A stretch of 64,000 nt of DNA from Pardosa pseudoannulata (taxonomy: Eukaryota > Arthropoda > Arachnida > Araneae > Lycosidae), in contig CM063502.1 in assembly GCA_032207245.1 (NCBI GenBank), forward strand, positions 47,941,404 through 48,005,403. Reading direction: 5' to 3'. The notes beneath the pieces are model-generated. The model searched no databases, was not told the DNA's origin, and saw nothing but the letters and a program-made list of their open reading frames with translations. Both the position numbers and the translations under genes were made by a program. This document shows, piece after piece, positions 36,827 through 52,437 of this stretch. Position 1 is the stretch's first letter, and each line of letters opens with the position of its first letter.

Positions 36827-37572
36827 ACAAAAAGCCTGTTAGACACTAAGCTATCTGAGCTATAAGACACCTGTATGGAAGTTAGTATTGGACTGCCCCC
36901 AACCAAAATGGATTCCAAGTAGATTCATAATTTTAATCAACACATAAAAGCTTATTATCTTTTTATGATTGTTCCATGTACTATGGATTATAAAAAATAA
37001 AATGTATGGATCATATATTTATATTTTTTAAAAAATAGATAGTTTAGTAGAAAAAGTAACAAAATGCATCTAAAAACTAGTTTTTTTTTTCTTTCTTATT
37101 ATTAGTTTATCAGTAATATATGATAATTCAAAATTTTTGCACAATTTCCTTTAAATTACAAACAATACCATCTAAAGTAATAAAGATACAGTACATTTAG
37201 GAATAAAAAATATACATCACAATTTAACAATTTACATTTTACCCTTCATTAAAAATTTGTTTAGACTTTTATAGCAGTCATTTTTTAATTATGTATTACA
37301 AATTCTTTTGAAAATGTTAATATATTGCAAATCAATCTTTTAAAAATAACAGTGTATGTGAAGAAGTACTCACAGAAAGCAAATCTAGGTTTATGACAAC
37401 AATTATTCTCAGATGCAAAAAGGCAGAGAAAAAAATGAAATGATTTACCTTGCTGCATATTTTCATTAAAATCCTTTTTTTTTCTACAAAAAACTACAGT
37501 TAACATTTTAATGCTTATTTATTCTATTTGCTGCCTATGTACATGAATCCACTGAACAACTAGTAGCCCGAG

Positions 37573-37622
<50 letters not shown>

Positions 37623-40600
37623 ATGTGTAAATATATATATATACACATACATACACACACACACATATATATATTCTACATATTAGCTTTTATAAATTAT
37701 ATAAGCTCTTATTCTACAAAGTAATTCCATATAAATCAGATTCTATTATTAAAATCCGAAAATGTAATGAATATTATAATTATAAACCAGTTAAAATTAA
37801 AACATTCAGCTTAATTACTAGATATTCAAAATAACTAATCAACATTTTATCTTGAAATACATCTTGTAAACAATTTAACCTTATGTCTCTCTACACTGCT
37901 TAGTAATTCACTCAGTTTAGTGTTAAAGACACTATGAAGATGTTTATCAGTAACCCCGCAGGGTGTCTACAGAGTTTTGAAAATCAATTTCAAGACTTTC
38001 TAAGCTTATATATATATATAAGGTTTATTGCTTATGAAAAATAAGTCAAGTTTTTAAAACAGAAAAGACTCTATTTGTTTTTGACCATAAATTAATTTAA
38101 TACTCTACATATATAAAATTGTACTTTAATTCACAATAAAAAAAATAGATATATTTTTACTGATACTGTGCTTAACTTTACTTGCAATTAAAATATTAAA
38201 TAAGACCCAAATAACTTTGGTTTATTTAATAACACTGCTTTAAAATAATACCATATTAAAAGAAATATATATAAATCAACAATGAAACAACCATTCATGT
38301 AACATATCAGAAAAGAAAAACTTGATTTGAAGCTAAAAAATATTTCAAAGACTATAAAACATAGAAGATCAGTTACCAAAAATTAGGTAAAAATGCTCAA
38401 AGCTATTCGATACATCTTTTAATTCCTAAATATCTAAATGTAATTATTCATTATATTAGAAGTGGTGCTAAGAGCTAAGCAAAGTTTTGTCTGTAAGAAA
38501 TAATAAAAAATGAAATGATAGCAGATGCTGCCCAGTGGAAGATGAGAAGCTTTCGAGAAAAACATTTATTATATGAAATAATAAAGGAGATAGCTGAACC
38601 AGCAGAGGAAGTACAACAGGATAGTTGGTTTTACAGGCTCCTAACAGTAGGCAGTGAGGAAACAGGGCAAAAGAGGAGCTCTTAAACTGACGGGAAGGCC
38701 TGGCAATTGGAGCTTTTGGGGAACATGGGCTTAATTTAGGGGTCAGTGGGAAGATAAAAAAGACCAATGGCCAAGGTTAGCCAATGAAAACATGGGTTCA
38801 TCTCAGAAGGTGAAAAACTATACCTTTTTTTTTTGCAAGGGGGGTGGGGTTGATGCATTTTATAAACCACTTTTTTCAGGACTTAAACGAAGATGTTTAT
38901 TTAGAACATTTACTTTTTAAAAGAAGTTTTAATGTTATCTTTAAAAAATGTTGTAATCTATACTAACATTATAAAGTAATAAAATTGTTATGTTGGAGGT
39001 AATCTCTGGAATTACTGAACTGATTCTAAAAATTCTTTTACTACTAAAAAAACTATATTATAATTGAGCTAACTTTTATTTAGAAAAAATAAATTTTCAG
39101 TTTGAAATCTAAATAAATTAAATCAGAAAGAAAAGCACTGTTTGGCTGCTTTATTAGTGTACTTTGATGCAATTTATTTGTATCCAGCCTTTCATCTGGG
39201 TTATTAAGGTTCTTCCAAGTGAAAGAATTTTTATTTTAAAACAAAGTAAAATTTAAATAATATGGGATGCTAGCAATAAAAACAATTTTTGAAAATGAAA
39301 GGAATAGTTTTCTTGAAAGGAATAATATCTCTGTTATTCCAAGAAACATGAATCAAATTTTGGGTATGATGTGTTCAGTAGATTTTTCAGTTATCCTAGA
39401 CAAACATAAAATATCCTTTCTCTTTATATAATAGTACATATAAAGAATGTTAATAAGTAAAATAGGCTTTAATAATGCACCTATTTAAACAAATACTTTG
39501 ACTTAAATATTATCCCTTTTTTTTGGGTGTGTGTGTGTGTGGGGGGGGGGATTACAAATACTCAAAAATGGCACCAATTTTCAAAAAAAAAATTTACTCC
39601 AACCTTGAAATGTCATTTGCCCCATTTCAGAATATTCCAGAAGTTTCTCTTAACAATACAACAAGAAAAAGCCATATGCCAGGTTATTCTTTTTCAAAGA
39701 AGTGGCGATTGGTCTGATCATTAATCTTAGAAGAAATTCTTTGTTCAAAAAGTTTTAGTCTTCAAATTTACAAACTTCAAACCCAAAAACCTTTTTTTAC
39801 AGTAAATTTGTAACTTTTTTGGCGCTGATTTTCCACTTTGCAACTTATATGATCTGTAGACATCCTGCCCCAAGTAAAGGAGACTGTAATGCATTGCTTA
39901 AAACTCATTACAGCTTCTTGTGCATGGAAAGAAATGTGTCTTGCTGACCTCTGATTCAAAGAAACTTGGCAATTAAATATATCTACATAATAACGTAAAA
40001 TTCTTTATATAATTCAGTGTGAAAATTGAGGTAGAAAGTAAACAAAAAATTTTAAGATCAAAGTTTTTAGAATTGAATACAAATATTTAATGACTACATC
40101 TTTTTCTTTCTATTTCTATACATTCTTTTAAAAGAATAAGACAAATTCAAATCATTAAAATTTGTTCAAGCAAAATTTTATGATATCAAAATTATCACAT
40201 GATAAACTTAAGTTCTATTGAGTACTGTTTTAAGTTGTGAATTGTATTAATTACATACTTATTCTTTTTGATAGCAGAGAAACTGCCACTCAAAAATATA
40301 TAAATGGATAAAATACTAAGTACTAATAGTTTTTTCAATTATGCTTACAAAATTTTTTTATATTGAATATATAAGATAAACTCCTATGATAAAATGTGTA
40401 TGAACAAGAAAAGTCTAACATCTAAATGTATAAATATAAATAATTAACAATATGCAGATGTTTAAAACACAGGAGAAAAAAGGATTAAGAAAAAAACAAT
40501 TTCCTTTAGTGGAAAACAGAAATTACCAACAGGGGAAAAACACTGAGTGACATAAGGTTGCCTCAGAGATAAAAATATGAATTTCTCTTCTAGGTTTAAA

Positions 40601-43600
40601 TTTAATTAAGTTTCTATTTAAATCCAAAGTTCCCCATACATGTTTTTCTTCTGTTTTTAATGATAGTTTCTTTGGTACAATGAGGAATTTGCACATGTGG
40701 GAGATTCGAACAACTTAGTGTTTTTCTGATAATTTCAGACTCGTAGATTCCAAAAGTGTTCTCAAAAATGTAAAAAACTGGGTCCATCATTTAAAAAATT
40801 AATTTTAAAGTTAAGCGAAAATCACGTGACATCAAAACGCTCCGTGATTGGTTGTGATGTCATCGTTCATGCAGACCAATATTTTTGTATTGCTTTTAAG
40901 CACACTATTTTCCGATTTTGTTTTTGCAAGTTCCTGAAATTTTCTAGCTATCAAAATTTATTTTTATTTAAACCTGAAGGTTTATTTTATCGATCTAGAT
41001 AGCTTAGTTATCTCAATTTGTCATAAATGTCTCTTCTACCTGGATTTACCAAAGGACAGTCAGACAACCTCCCGAAAATTAACAGCATGTCAATGTTTTC
41101 GTTCTTGGAAAAAAAACCCGGATTTTATGGGAGCAGAAATACGGGGAATTAAAACCCAACGGTATGTAAAATCAGTTATATATTTATCCAATTTTACTTA
41201 ACATGTATTAATATTTTATTCATGCTAATCACAGCTTCTATTTGTAGATATAGACAAGTCAAATAAATATACATATATCATATACACACATTTGTAGTAG
41301 CATTGCTTTTTATAAATAGAGATAGATGTAATATATTAAAATAAAAATTAGAGAAGGTATTTATTGTGCCAAAGATACTTATATAATGTGTACTGTTTAA
41401 ATAAAAAACGAAATAAATCTACCAAAAAAAAATTATTAAAAATATATAAAAATGTAAGAAAAAAGTTTTAAAATGTTTAAAATTGGCCATACATCACTTT
41501 TCGTACGTTAAATTATTTTTATTATTCCATGTGTATTGCTCTCACATTCTCCGTACTGTTTTGGTTTTCTGCTCTCCTGTTGAGGGTGGAGCCTAATATT
41601 TAAATCTACGAATCGTTTTCTTACTTCAACAAATACTTTATTTTGCCTTTCACCAATGTGGGCAGGATGCATGGTGGATAAGTACTCCTTCTGCATAGTA
41701 TCATCGTTCTCCTCGGGTGCTCGGTTCTATTCCCGACGATACAAAAATTCAGAACTTAATTTAAATTGTTAAAATTTGTTTTTTTATGTTTATTCTTTAG
41801 TCCTTTTTCGGATTTTTAATGCAATTTAATTATTTTTAAAACATTTATTTTTTGCTTTTTCAAAATATTCAATTTTTTCGATTTTGACATTTTAATTCAT
41901 TATCTTTTGTTTATTTTGTACGGATGTCATGGCCGCAAAAATATTTTATGTTTTTCTATCCCTAAACTTTCAACTCTCGAGTTATTGTGCTATGAACTCA
42001 CGAATCCACCCTTCTATTTCTTTGCTCTTTTATGTGTTTATTTTTTGCTCGTTGTCATTTTTGTGCTTACTGACAGAAGCCTCTGGATTAAAAGCCATTA
42101 GCCTTCGTGTTGCAAAAAGTAGATCGTAGCGCTTCAAAACCAAACTAATTCTTAAGAATTTTTAATTTGATGAAAAGAAATTTAAAATCTTTAAAAGGCT
42201 TTACTTAATTATTTATGCTTTTTTAAATAGCAATACAATTTTATTGTCTTTAATGTTAATGTTAAATTTAAAAATGTATAAAGTTTCTGAAATTAAATTT
42301 AATTTTTAAAGTAATATCATTATAAGTATTTTAAAAATATTATATACTTTTTTCAAATTAGTCACCAATTTAATCGAAAAATATCACTGTGGATTGATTC
42401 AATTAAGAAAGTATGCATCTTTGAAGAAAATATTTATAATATCTTAAAAATACAAAACTTTCCCCTCCCCCGAGTTATTTATTAGATAATTATATGATTT
42501 AGATATTTATATGTTTTACGATATTTATATGCTTTATCAAACATTTATTGTACTTGAACTCTGTGATAATACTCGAAAATGAGCAGTTTTAAAAGTTAAA
42601 TAGCACTGGTTAATCAACAGTTCTTTTAAAGGTATATATGTGTTTTTATATACTTTACTTTTTCTAAACTAGTAATATTTAAACAAAAGCAAGCATTCAT
42701 TTACCTAAAAATGGTTTTCCCAAACCCATAGAGATGATTTATATGATAATTTGGGGTTTAATTTCTCATCCCTTTTTATCGCAGTTGTCCAGATTTTACG
42801 TGTATGTGGATCTTTGGAAAGGCTGAAAAATATCTTCTCATTGCAATTACTTGCTGTATTTTGACAGAGTGGCACAATACAATATTTATACTATGATTTT
42901 TTAATGCCAGACATAGTAAAAAAATTTCTATTATATGCTATACTTTACACAGAAACAAATTTAAAAGTCGCCTTTTAACATGTAAACAGCATAGGCGGTC
43001 GGTGTCGACATAAACGATGACGTCACAAACTCGGCGGAGAAAAAGTATCGTTTTTGAGAGACGTTAAAGAGTCTGATATAAAACCCATCAGAAATCACTC
43101 ATTAGGCCCCCAAATGAAAGAAAAATAGCTACTGTCCTGCTTACTTTTTTGTCTTCTATTGTTTAAAATCAAAATTAGAAAACGTGAAAATTCCTCATTG
43201 GTAACTTAACCATTAACAGAAAATTTAAATGGTAATTTAAGATATGAGCAGTTATATCATAATCCTATTATGAATCTTAAACTATGCTATGAATTTTACT
43301 CATTAAAAATATTTGCTTTTATAAGAGAGAATAATAATCTTTTTTTACATGTTATTAACTCTGCTGTAGAGAATTTTCATAATAATATTGTTCCATCATG
43401 AATTTAGTTGGATATTCTCTATCTTTCAGTAAAGATATTTTCATATTTAATATTTTATTTATTTTAACTTTTTATTGCACTCTTTCATTACTGGTTCTAA
43501 ACATGAATAGTTATTTAATATACTTGAAAGAATCTAAACTAAATTTAGTATTAACATGTCCATAAGCTGTCTATTCTAAATCAGTTAAACAGAGTACTCA

Positions 43601-46600
43601 GGTTCAAGAGATGTGATTTTTTTGGGGGGTTTCTCTAGTTCATATATGTTTTCATCACTGAGATCACAATTTTTAGAAAGCTTTTCATTAAAAAATTTCC
43701 CTCATTACTCTGATTTTCTTTAGGTTTGGAAACATTAGCCTCTTATTTTCATTTAACTTTTGTCTAAATATCTTATTAGTTAATACTAAGGCATTACTAC
43801 AATGAAAAACTATGCTTGAAGAAAAAAAAGTTATGTTACAGTATTAACGAATTTAAGTCATCTACTTAAAAAAAAAAGAAATATAAGGATAAATGAATAT
43901 TTTAGTGAATAAATTAACTCATTATTGTAATACAGGTTAAAAAAACACATATATTCCCAAATCATGCAAATTTGAAAACATAAACCAATCATGTGAAATT
44001 CCTCTATATACTAAAGTAATTTTTGGTCACATTTTTCTAATGCATACACAGAGAAAAATTAATTTCAGCTATTATAAATTAAAATAATAAGATAATATAA
44101 GATATATCTTAAAAATAAACATTAGAAATTGAACTTACAACCTTTTACAATCCATGATTTCCAAGTTCTTAAAAATATTATATAGCCTTAGATCAAAATC
44201 AGAGACCAAGTATTCAAATTGTTTCACTGACATAATTCAGTTAAAACCCATAGATTAGATTTCACACCAAAAACATTGGAAGGAAACTCCAACTGATTCA
44301 GATTACATACTATACTAATAATATTCAACAAGTTTTCATAGTAGTTGCAGATGATCTATAACAGACCTTTTAATCAGGATCTGAATCTATTCCTATAGAA
44401 ACTCATGTTGATCACTATATATTGTAATCAGCTTTATTACTGCTTGAAAGGATGATTAATCAAACAATGAATAATGACCTATGCAAATATTTACTTATCC
44501 ATTTTATTAATAAATAAAATTACACATGACCAATCAAGTTTACAATTATATTATAAAAGGTTCTTTTTAATTAAAAATTAATTCTTCAATCCCATATTTT
44601 TTATTGCTAATTCTACACAGAAATAAAATGATGTGTAGAATATATAAACTGTGATTTTCTCAGTGAATTTAATTTTAATTTCTGCTTAACAAAAACAAAA
44701 TGAAGTGCCTGTGATGATGATGATGGAGGATTAAATCATTTTACAATATATTTAAATTTGATCATGCAGATAATAAGCTAATATTCTTTTAATAAGAGTT
44801 TTAAGCTGCTATAATTAAAAGTGTAATGCAGAAGTACTTATTATAAATGTAGAAACTTATGTATCTCATTTTTTAACAGTAAAACTGTCTACAAAAGAAC
44901 ACTTTAATTACTTTAAATAAATTAAATATCGGAAAGAGAAACTATTAGCAAAAGGAAAAAAAATATGTAATGCAAAGTGAAAGGCTCCCAGTTCACTAGA
45001 GTTTTTTCAACTAACTCACACCCTATAAAAGTTTATGAAGAAAAATATAATTTACCTTAATAAACATCTTTTCATTCAACTGGTTGTTTTCTGCTTGAGC
45101 TGTCATGAAAACAGCAATTTCTTTGTGAGTCTTTGTCATTGTGAAAATCTCTAGAAATGAAAAGTAAAGGTATCAAGAACAAATATAAATTTTCTTTATG
45201 CAGAATCCCCTGAGCAAAGAAAAATAATAAATCAATCCTAAATAGTGATATATTAACAAAATCCAAAAACTAAAGTATTAAAAATCCGTTTTATATATTA
45301 TTTCTTTTTAATACAAAACTTTTCCCTAAGAAATAAAGTGTTAGAAAAAACTAAAAATATTAGAATAAATAAATATTTTATTGAATAAATTAACTCATTA
45401 TTGTAATAGAGGTTAAACAAGCATGTATCTTCCCAAATTATGCAAACCAATCACGTGAAATTGATTCAAATGCTAAAGTAATTTTTGACCACATTTTTCT
45501 AATGCAAACACAGGAAAAAATTAATTTCAGCCATTATGAATGAAAATAATATAACAAAAGATACATCTTAAAAATAAACATTAGAAATTGAGCTAACATC
45601 CTTTAATTCATGTTTTCTAAGTTCGTAAAAATATTATGTAGCTTTAGATCAAAATCAGAGATAAGTATTTAAATTATGTTTCACTGACATAATTGTTTTA
45701 ATTAAAACTCCTTTAATTAGAATTATTCAATCTTAAATTCCAAAATATTTGTTATGTACATAATTATTTTTATTCTTTTCTTATGGCTTGCTCGGTAATA
45801 AGTACAAATGGTGACCCCAAATCATTCCAACTAATTGTTTATTTATTAATCAATGTCAATTATTGATTAATTATAAAAAATACTATTCTTTATTAATCAA
45901 TAATACCTAATTGTTTGTTCTATCAAAATAAAATCTCAAGGGAAAACAAGAATAAAGCAAAACATTAAGCAGGAATGCAGTATTTTCTGTTATATTTCTT
46001 ATTAAAGTCAATTTTATAAATGGCCTATTTATTATAACAAGTAATTTTAAGCACACAATATCACATGTGTACTTAAATTTAATTACTGATAAACTCCATT
46101 AATTGCGACTGTATCAACATTATTATTATTATTTGTTTGTTTGTTTGAAAAAGGCTTTTCTCTCACATAATACATCTCACATTTCTGCAATGCTCCAAAA
46201 GTCCCTTTAGGCATATTATCTTTAAACTATAATCTGCAACAATTTCAAATGATTTTAGAATTTTATCATATACAGGTTTGCTGATTTCTGCATCATGATC
46301 ATTATTATCTTTTGTCTTTCTGTAATTTATTGATGTATTTTTATTTTTCAAATTAAAAAACATAACAAAAAGATTAAGATCACAGGAAAAAGTTAGAGCA
46401 TTATGCTATTTGGAGGTTATTTCATGATGAAATTCACAAAATATTTTGGTTTCCAGAAAAGTTTGTAAAATAGAGAAATTCTCTCACACACAGAAAAGGG
46501 GGTTCATTAAATATAAGTTTAACTGTATTTGCAAATTAAAAGTTACAACATGAAAATAATCTAAATATAAATAAGCTTAAAGTATACAAGACTTGTAGCA

Positions 46601-48661
46601 CTGCCATATTCTTTATAAATCATATACCTACAAATGACAACACTTTGAAAATCTATTAAAAATATGCATGTGCACAAATGATATAAATTTAATTCAATAT
46701 TTTATTCATTAATAATTAATATATTCTTCAATAAATTGCATTCACTGACCTTTAGCATGAGCAGCTATAGTTATTTCAATAGCTGGTAAATTAACAAATA
46801 AATCATAAAGCTCTGTTCTCCCTTCAACAGCTGCATCTCTAAATCCAGCAATATAAGTTGTAAGTGACATTAACTCAGATACTTCAGAAGATGTTAGTTC
46901 CATGTATGGATATATGATATTCCAATCCTGACGATGCCATACAAAAGCTGGTAATGCTCTAAAATTGTAATATAGGTAAATAAAAAGAATTCATTAAATT
47001 CATGAATTTTTTATGTAAATAAAAATATAGATAAGAATTTTTTTAAATAGTGAAAACTGTTCACATATTTAAATTAAGACATACTTTTTCAGAAAATTAA
47101 ACATGATTTTAAGAAAAGTCAAAATGAAAAGCAAATGGCAATACAAATCTTAGAATCAACAATATTAGGTATGAATAGCCAACTCATTTAGAATGAGTTC
47201 TCTGGCAACTATAGTCATATAAGATCTTGTCAATACTGAAAAATGAAAAATAACAAAGATGTTGACACAGTTTTGAAAGGAAGAATTGTTGAAATGTTGA
47301 TATCAAGACTATCACAAATAGAAATTTCAACATTTGATAATCATCAATATGTAATATCCTTGCTCTGAAGATGGTTAAGCACTTAAGATGTAAACAGGAA
47401 ACCAAATTGTAAATTAGAGTTACAATATAACTAATCCCATAATATAATAAAAATTCTCTATTACAATATATTTGCAGATTTTAGTTGACCAATACTTGGT
47501 GTTCATATGTATGTAGTATTCTCAGATTTTTTAGACTGCAATCTATCCATTGAAGCTATACATAATTTGTGAAAACAATTTAATCTTACATACTGAAACC
47601 ACAGACAAGTAAACTTATCCAATGCAATATTATTTACATATTACTTTCTTTAAACAAAAATAAAGCAAGAATAGGATGCATTCCAAAACATATACTGGGG
47701 TTATTGCTAGAGCAATCACATACTGCACAAGTACAAGAACAAAAACTTTTTAATATTAGCATTTGTTATTCAATATAAAGAAGGCTATCAAATAATGTCC
47801 AGACTAAAATTGCAAGTTTCAATTCATGAAGGAAAAACATTTCTAAATAATGGAAATGTCTTTTAAAATAATTTATTAAATCTAACCCAATAAAGGAAAT
47901 AAATGTTATCTAAAATTGTTATATCAACAACAAACATTTAATAGCTTTATCACAGTATGAATATAACTTATTGCTGTGCAACTGTTACATATTTGTGCAT
48001 TTTCTGTTAACCAGTAGAAGTTTATCAATGACACAGATAAAAGAAAACTGAAATTTTTATAAATAAACAAATATCAAAGCTGCTCTTTTTACAAAAACTG
48101 TAAAACTTTCATAAAGTCAAATTATTCATTGATTGATACAGTCAAACCCTGTTATAACAAACTTAAAAGAGACCAATGATTCTATTTGCTGAATATGAGC
48201 CATTAAAAAAAATGTTTGATCCAAAGAAATTATAATTCTTTAATTACTAAATGTATTCAATAGTAATGTAACTGAAAACTTGGTAAAAATCAATTAACCA
48301 TTTTTAATGAATTAAACTGACTTAAACTGATTAAATTTTATTCAATTAAACATTAATAATAACTTATCAATTAAATTTCCATAAATTTAATAGGTAATGT
48401 TGACTAATTGTCTATTAAATTGACACAAGAATTAAACTGACTAATAATGAAGGTAAATGAAAAAATAATTTAGCCTTAACTTTAACCCACTGTTGTGATA
48501 CAGAAATAATAGTAATCATAATGTAATTCTACGATATTCTAAATTAAATTCTTTTTACAATACTACAAAAGATTCTAGCACTTTTTTTTCTATGGACAAA
48601 AACTTATTAATTTTACAAATACAAAATTTGTGTCAAAATACTATTTTTACAACTGCAGAGG

Positions 48662-48703
<42 letters not shown>

Positions 48704-51700
48704 ATGTGAAAAAGTTCATTATATACCATTTTATAAGATTTTAGAAATTTTGTAGAAATTTTCTACAAAAAAATAAATTAGCATGAAAAATCATTTAAAA
48801 TTGACAGGAACAATTTTTTATTTCACTTGATTACAATTGTATCTGAGTATATTTAATAAAAATTTAAAAAAAAATTATGCTGGAGGAAAAATACATATGC
48901 ATACAATTTTTATAATGCTAACGTAATATGTAAAAAGCCACATATCATCAATATTAGAAAAAAAAATAGATCAAGCAGACATTCAACAAATCTAATGAAA
49001 ATACTATTTGTATATATTAAATTTAATATAAAAAGTAAGGAATAACAAAACAAATGATTCCCCTTAAAAGACAAGTTAAAATATGGAAATAAACTAGAAA
49101 AGATAATTTTATACACCTTTTCCTTCATTAAGTATGTCAGTTGTAATTTGGAGAACATTTAAAAATTGTTAACATTTTAAACAATTATTTCAAACCATAA
49201 TTATATTTTGAAAACTGATTGCATTAATGAATTTTGAATGGTTTAAAATATTACCCCAGAAAATACCTGAGTAAATTTTGAGTTATTAATATGGGTATGA
49301 TTTTATACTTACCTTACAAACCATAATAATGTGTCTAAACGATGATGATAAACAACAATTCGCTTTTTGAGAAGAAGAGCAGTATAGATCAATATGGTTT
49401 CTAAACCAAATGTTTTAACAATATCTGAAAAAAGTTAAAACATTCCTTAGAAGGAAGTATACTTTTAATATGTAATTAGATTAACTTAAACTGAGGATAA
49501 TACTGCAGAAAACTAAAATAACTGAATGAATCTAAATGACTGAATTAAAATAATTGGATATTGGACAGAAAATATAAGTGATATAATAACCTAAATGAGA
49601 AAAATCAGGAAGATTTCATGCTTAGACTGGGATGAAATTCTTTTGAATTTATTTCACAATTTACAATCACAAGAAACTGATCAATTTTCTAAATCAAAAC
49701 ATTATAAAATTTACCAAAATAATGTATACATAACATTATGTTACATGTCATGATTCCTTTAAGGTTTTAATAAATAAAGTAAAAAAAAAAGGCTTTTAAT
49801 TCTTGCTGGTTACTTTTCTGATAAGAAAATATCTATCATGATTATCTATTCAAATAAAATGTATACACTTTAAAAACTTCCAGTAACATAAACATACATG
49901 CATATATATGCATATATATTTATAAGAATTGTATTAAGAATACAAAAATTTTCTTAATTATTCATATTGTTAAACAGCTATTTCACTCTTAACTAAAAGG
50001 AATAGATAATTTAGATAATTTATACAAACTGGGTCAAAATACTGTTTATTCAGACTTAAAACTTATTTTACTAAAAGGAGTAAGCAAAATATTCAGGCAT
50101 AAATTACAGCTATGTACACATTCCTATAAAATTTTAACAAAGATAAATAACATTCATTCAGCAAAAAATACTGATGTTTGATATACATGTATTTGAATTT
50201 CCCCAAAAAATAAAATAATGATTTGTGTATTCTGTAAATACATTCCTGAAAAGCCATATTTACAAAAAGTATTGGATTTTATATGGACTCTGAATACCAT
50301 TTCCTATATCTCAAGTGGATGTAAACATGAGTTTTCAAAGATGAACCTAATTTCTATTCCAATAACAATTTTATTAAAAACTTTAGTAATAATAAATAAA
50401 ATAGCCCTTCTGTTAATGAAATTTATTGCATCTCTTTTGAGATATTTTAATTCTACAAAGGATATTGATCTGAGATTATTCTAAGGATGACATTCTACCC
50501 TAAATACTAACAGTAAGGAAAGGAATTGAGACAATTTTACAGATGTAAATTTGTAGAGGTGTAGAATTTAGTATAAATATTAGTTTTAAATATAATGAAT
50601 TGATGTTAAGAACTAAATATATAGATATACACATATATAATTTAAATTTACAAAAATGCTATTTGTTCCCTATTTTCTTAAAAAGCATTGGTTAGAACAA
50701 AGATTTTTTTTATCTAATTAAATTTTTCATGAATTAAAACAAACATTTTTTTCTAGCATGCATTCAGCCTACCAGATCAGTAACATTATTAATAGTATTA
50801 TGTACTTGTACCCTTCTGAACTTATAACAGGTACTTGAATAAATATTCCATTGGTGAAAATAATTTTCATTATTACTAAGAAGCCATATATAACAGTTAA
50901 TAGAACAAAATACCAAAAAGAAAAATAAGCAAGAGAAAATCACCCTTTGCAGGAACACAGGAATAAGCAGTCACCTTATCAAACTGCTTTACAGAAAATA
51001 CTCCATTATCTTCAACTGAACACATTCCTTTGAGTAGAACAGAAAGATATAACTGTAACATATCAGCAGGATTACCAGCTGAGCAATAAACTTTACTCAG
51101 TAGCTGAGATAGATTTTCATATTTTTCAGGATTGAAATCTCGAGCTTGAAGAACAAGTACAAACTGTTTAACCTGCAGCATTAATAAGAAGAAAAAAACA
51201 GTAACATAAACAAAACAAAAACTTTATTACACATACAAATTACTAATATTTAATTAGGTCATTTATAACTCTTGAAATTGTGTATTTGCATTGATTATGT
51301 CATGTTTTTGACATCATGGAACAAAGCATGATTTATGAAAAAGGCCCAAAATATGTCTTGTTATTTATGTGTAGATGTAACAAGCTGATTTTAATCGCTT
51401 CATGACATAAACAAAGACGTTAAATGTCAAAGTTTTATTTAAAAGCAAGTTATTTTATTACACAAAGACATATATGCATGCATGTATAAATATATATATG
51501 GTGACTAGACTAGTAAATGACCATTTTATAATACTTTTTAACTGAAAACTGTAAACCTGTAACAGTGTAAGTTTAAGATAAGTTGTTAATTTAATCTTAA
51601 CTTTTACAGAGTCCACAATAAGGTAGCAGTAGTGGGTAATAAATATACATTAATGATCATAAAAATAATTAATAAAAGAGTAGCAGAATACTCAGAGAAT

Positions 51701-52378
51701 GTTGTCTGAAATCCAGTGAATGAACATAAAATTGGCTAGTGAATGACCACTTTTATTTTTGTTAGACTTTAAATAATAAAACATATTCGAAAGCAATATT
51801 GTATAATGAATAAAATTTAAAAAATTGTTTGGCGAAGTTTCATTCATAGAAAATCATCTAACAACCATTTACTAATTATTTCTGGTATAAAATAATTATT
51901 CCTGGCAGAAACTAGTTTCGATTGATATATAAGCTCTTTGACAATTTTATACAATTTTAATCAAATTTTGTCCTCCTTTTCTGGCAACTACCCATGTTTT
52001 GAGATAGTTACTGACATTGTGCTTGTTCTAATCCCTTAAAACTCATTCTAATAATTATTTTAATAATAATTTTCTTGGAATATCATTGGAAAAAATCCTA
52101 GCTAATAATAATTTAAAAAAAAGCTCCATTATTGTTACTTTGTATGAAGCTGCAGATTACTTTGATTAGTATTTTGAGAGAAACTTATTGAAGAGCTGAG
52201 ATCATCTTTACCCTTTTCTACTCATAAACAACTAACCAGCTGTACAAATCACAGGTAGCATTACTCATTGCAATCCAAAAATAATAATAAAGGGTTGCTT
52301 TTAAAATTTTATATTGACTAAAACTTATTTTCGGGCATATGAAGGCATATTTGTTATTTACTAGCCTGTTAACATGAC

Positions 52379-52437
<59 letters not shown>

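Noticed and set aside
39523..39724. Overlapping open frames after a GT/G run
   Set aside because: They begin in a simple repeat and show no similarity.
41508..41696. 62-codon minus-strand open frame with [17 protein letters not shown]
   Set aside because: Protein-like composition and an open frame extending upstream, but I cannot assign a family; possibly transposon debris.
50897..50943. Open frame continuing past DENND10 exon 3
   Set aside because: Intron read-through; alignment to the family stops at the donor and resumes in the exon at 49424.
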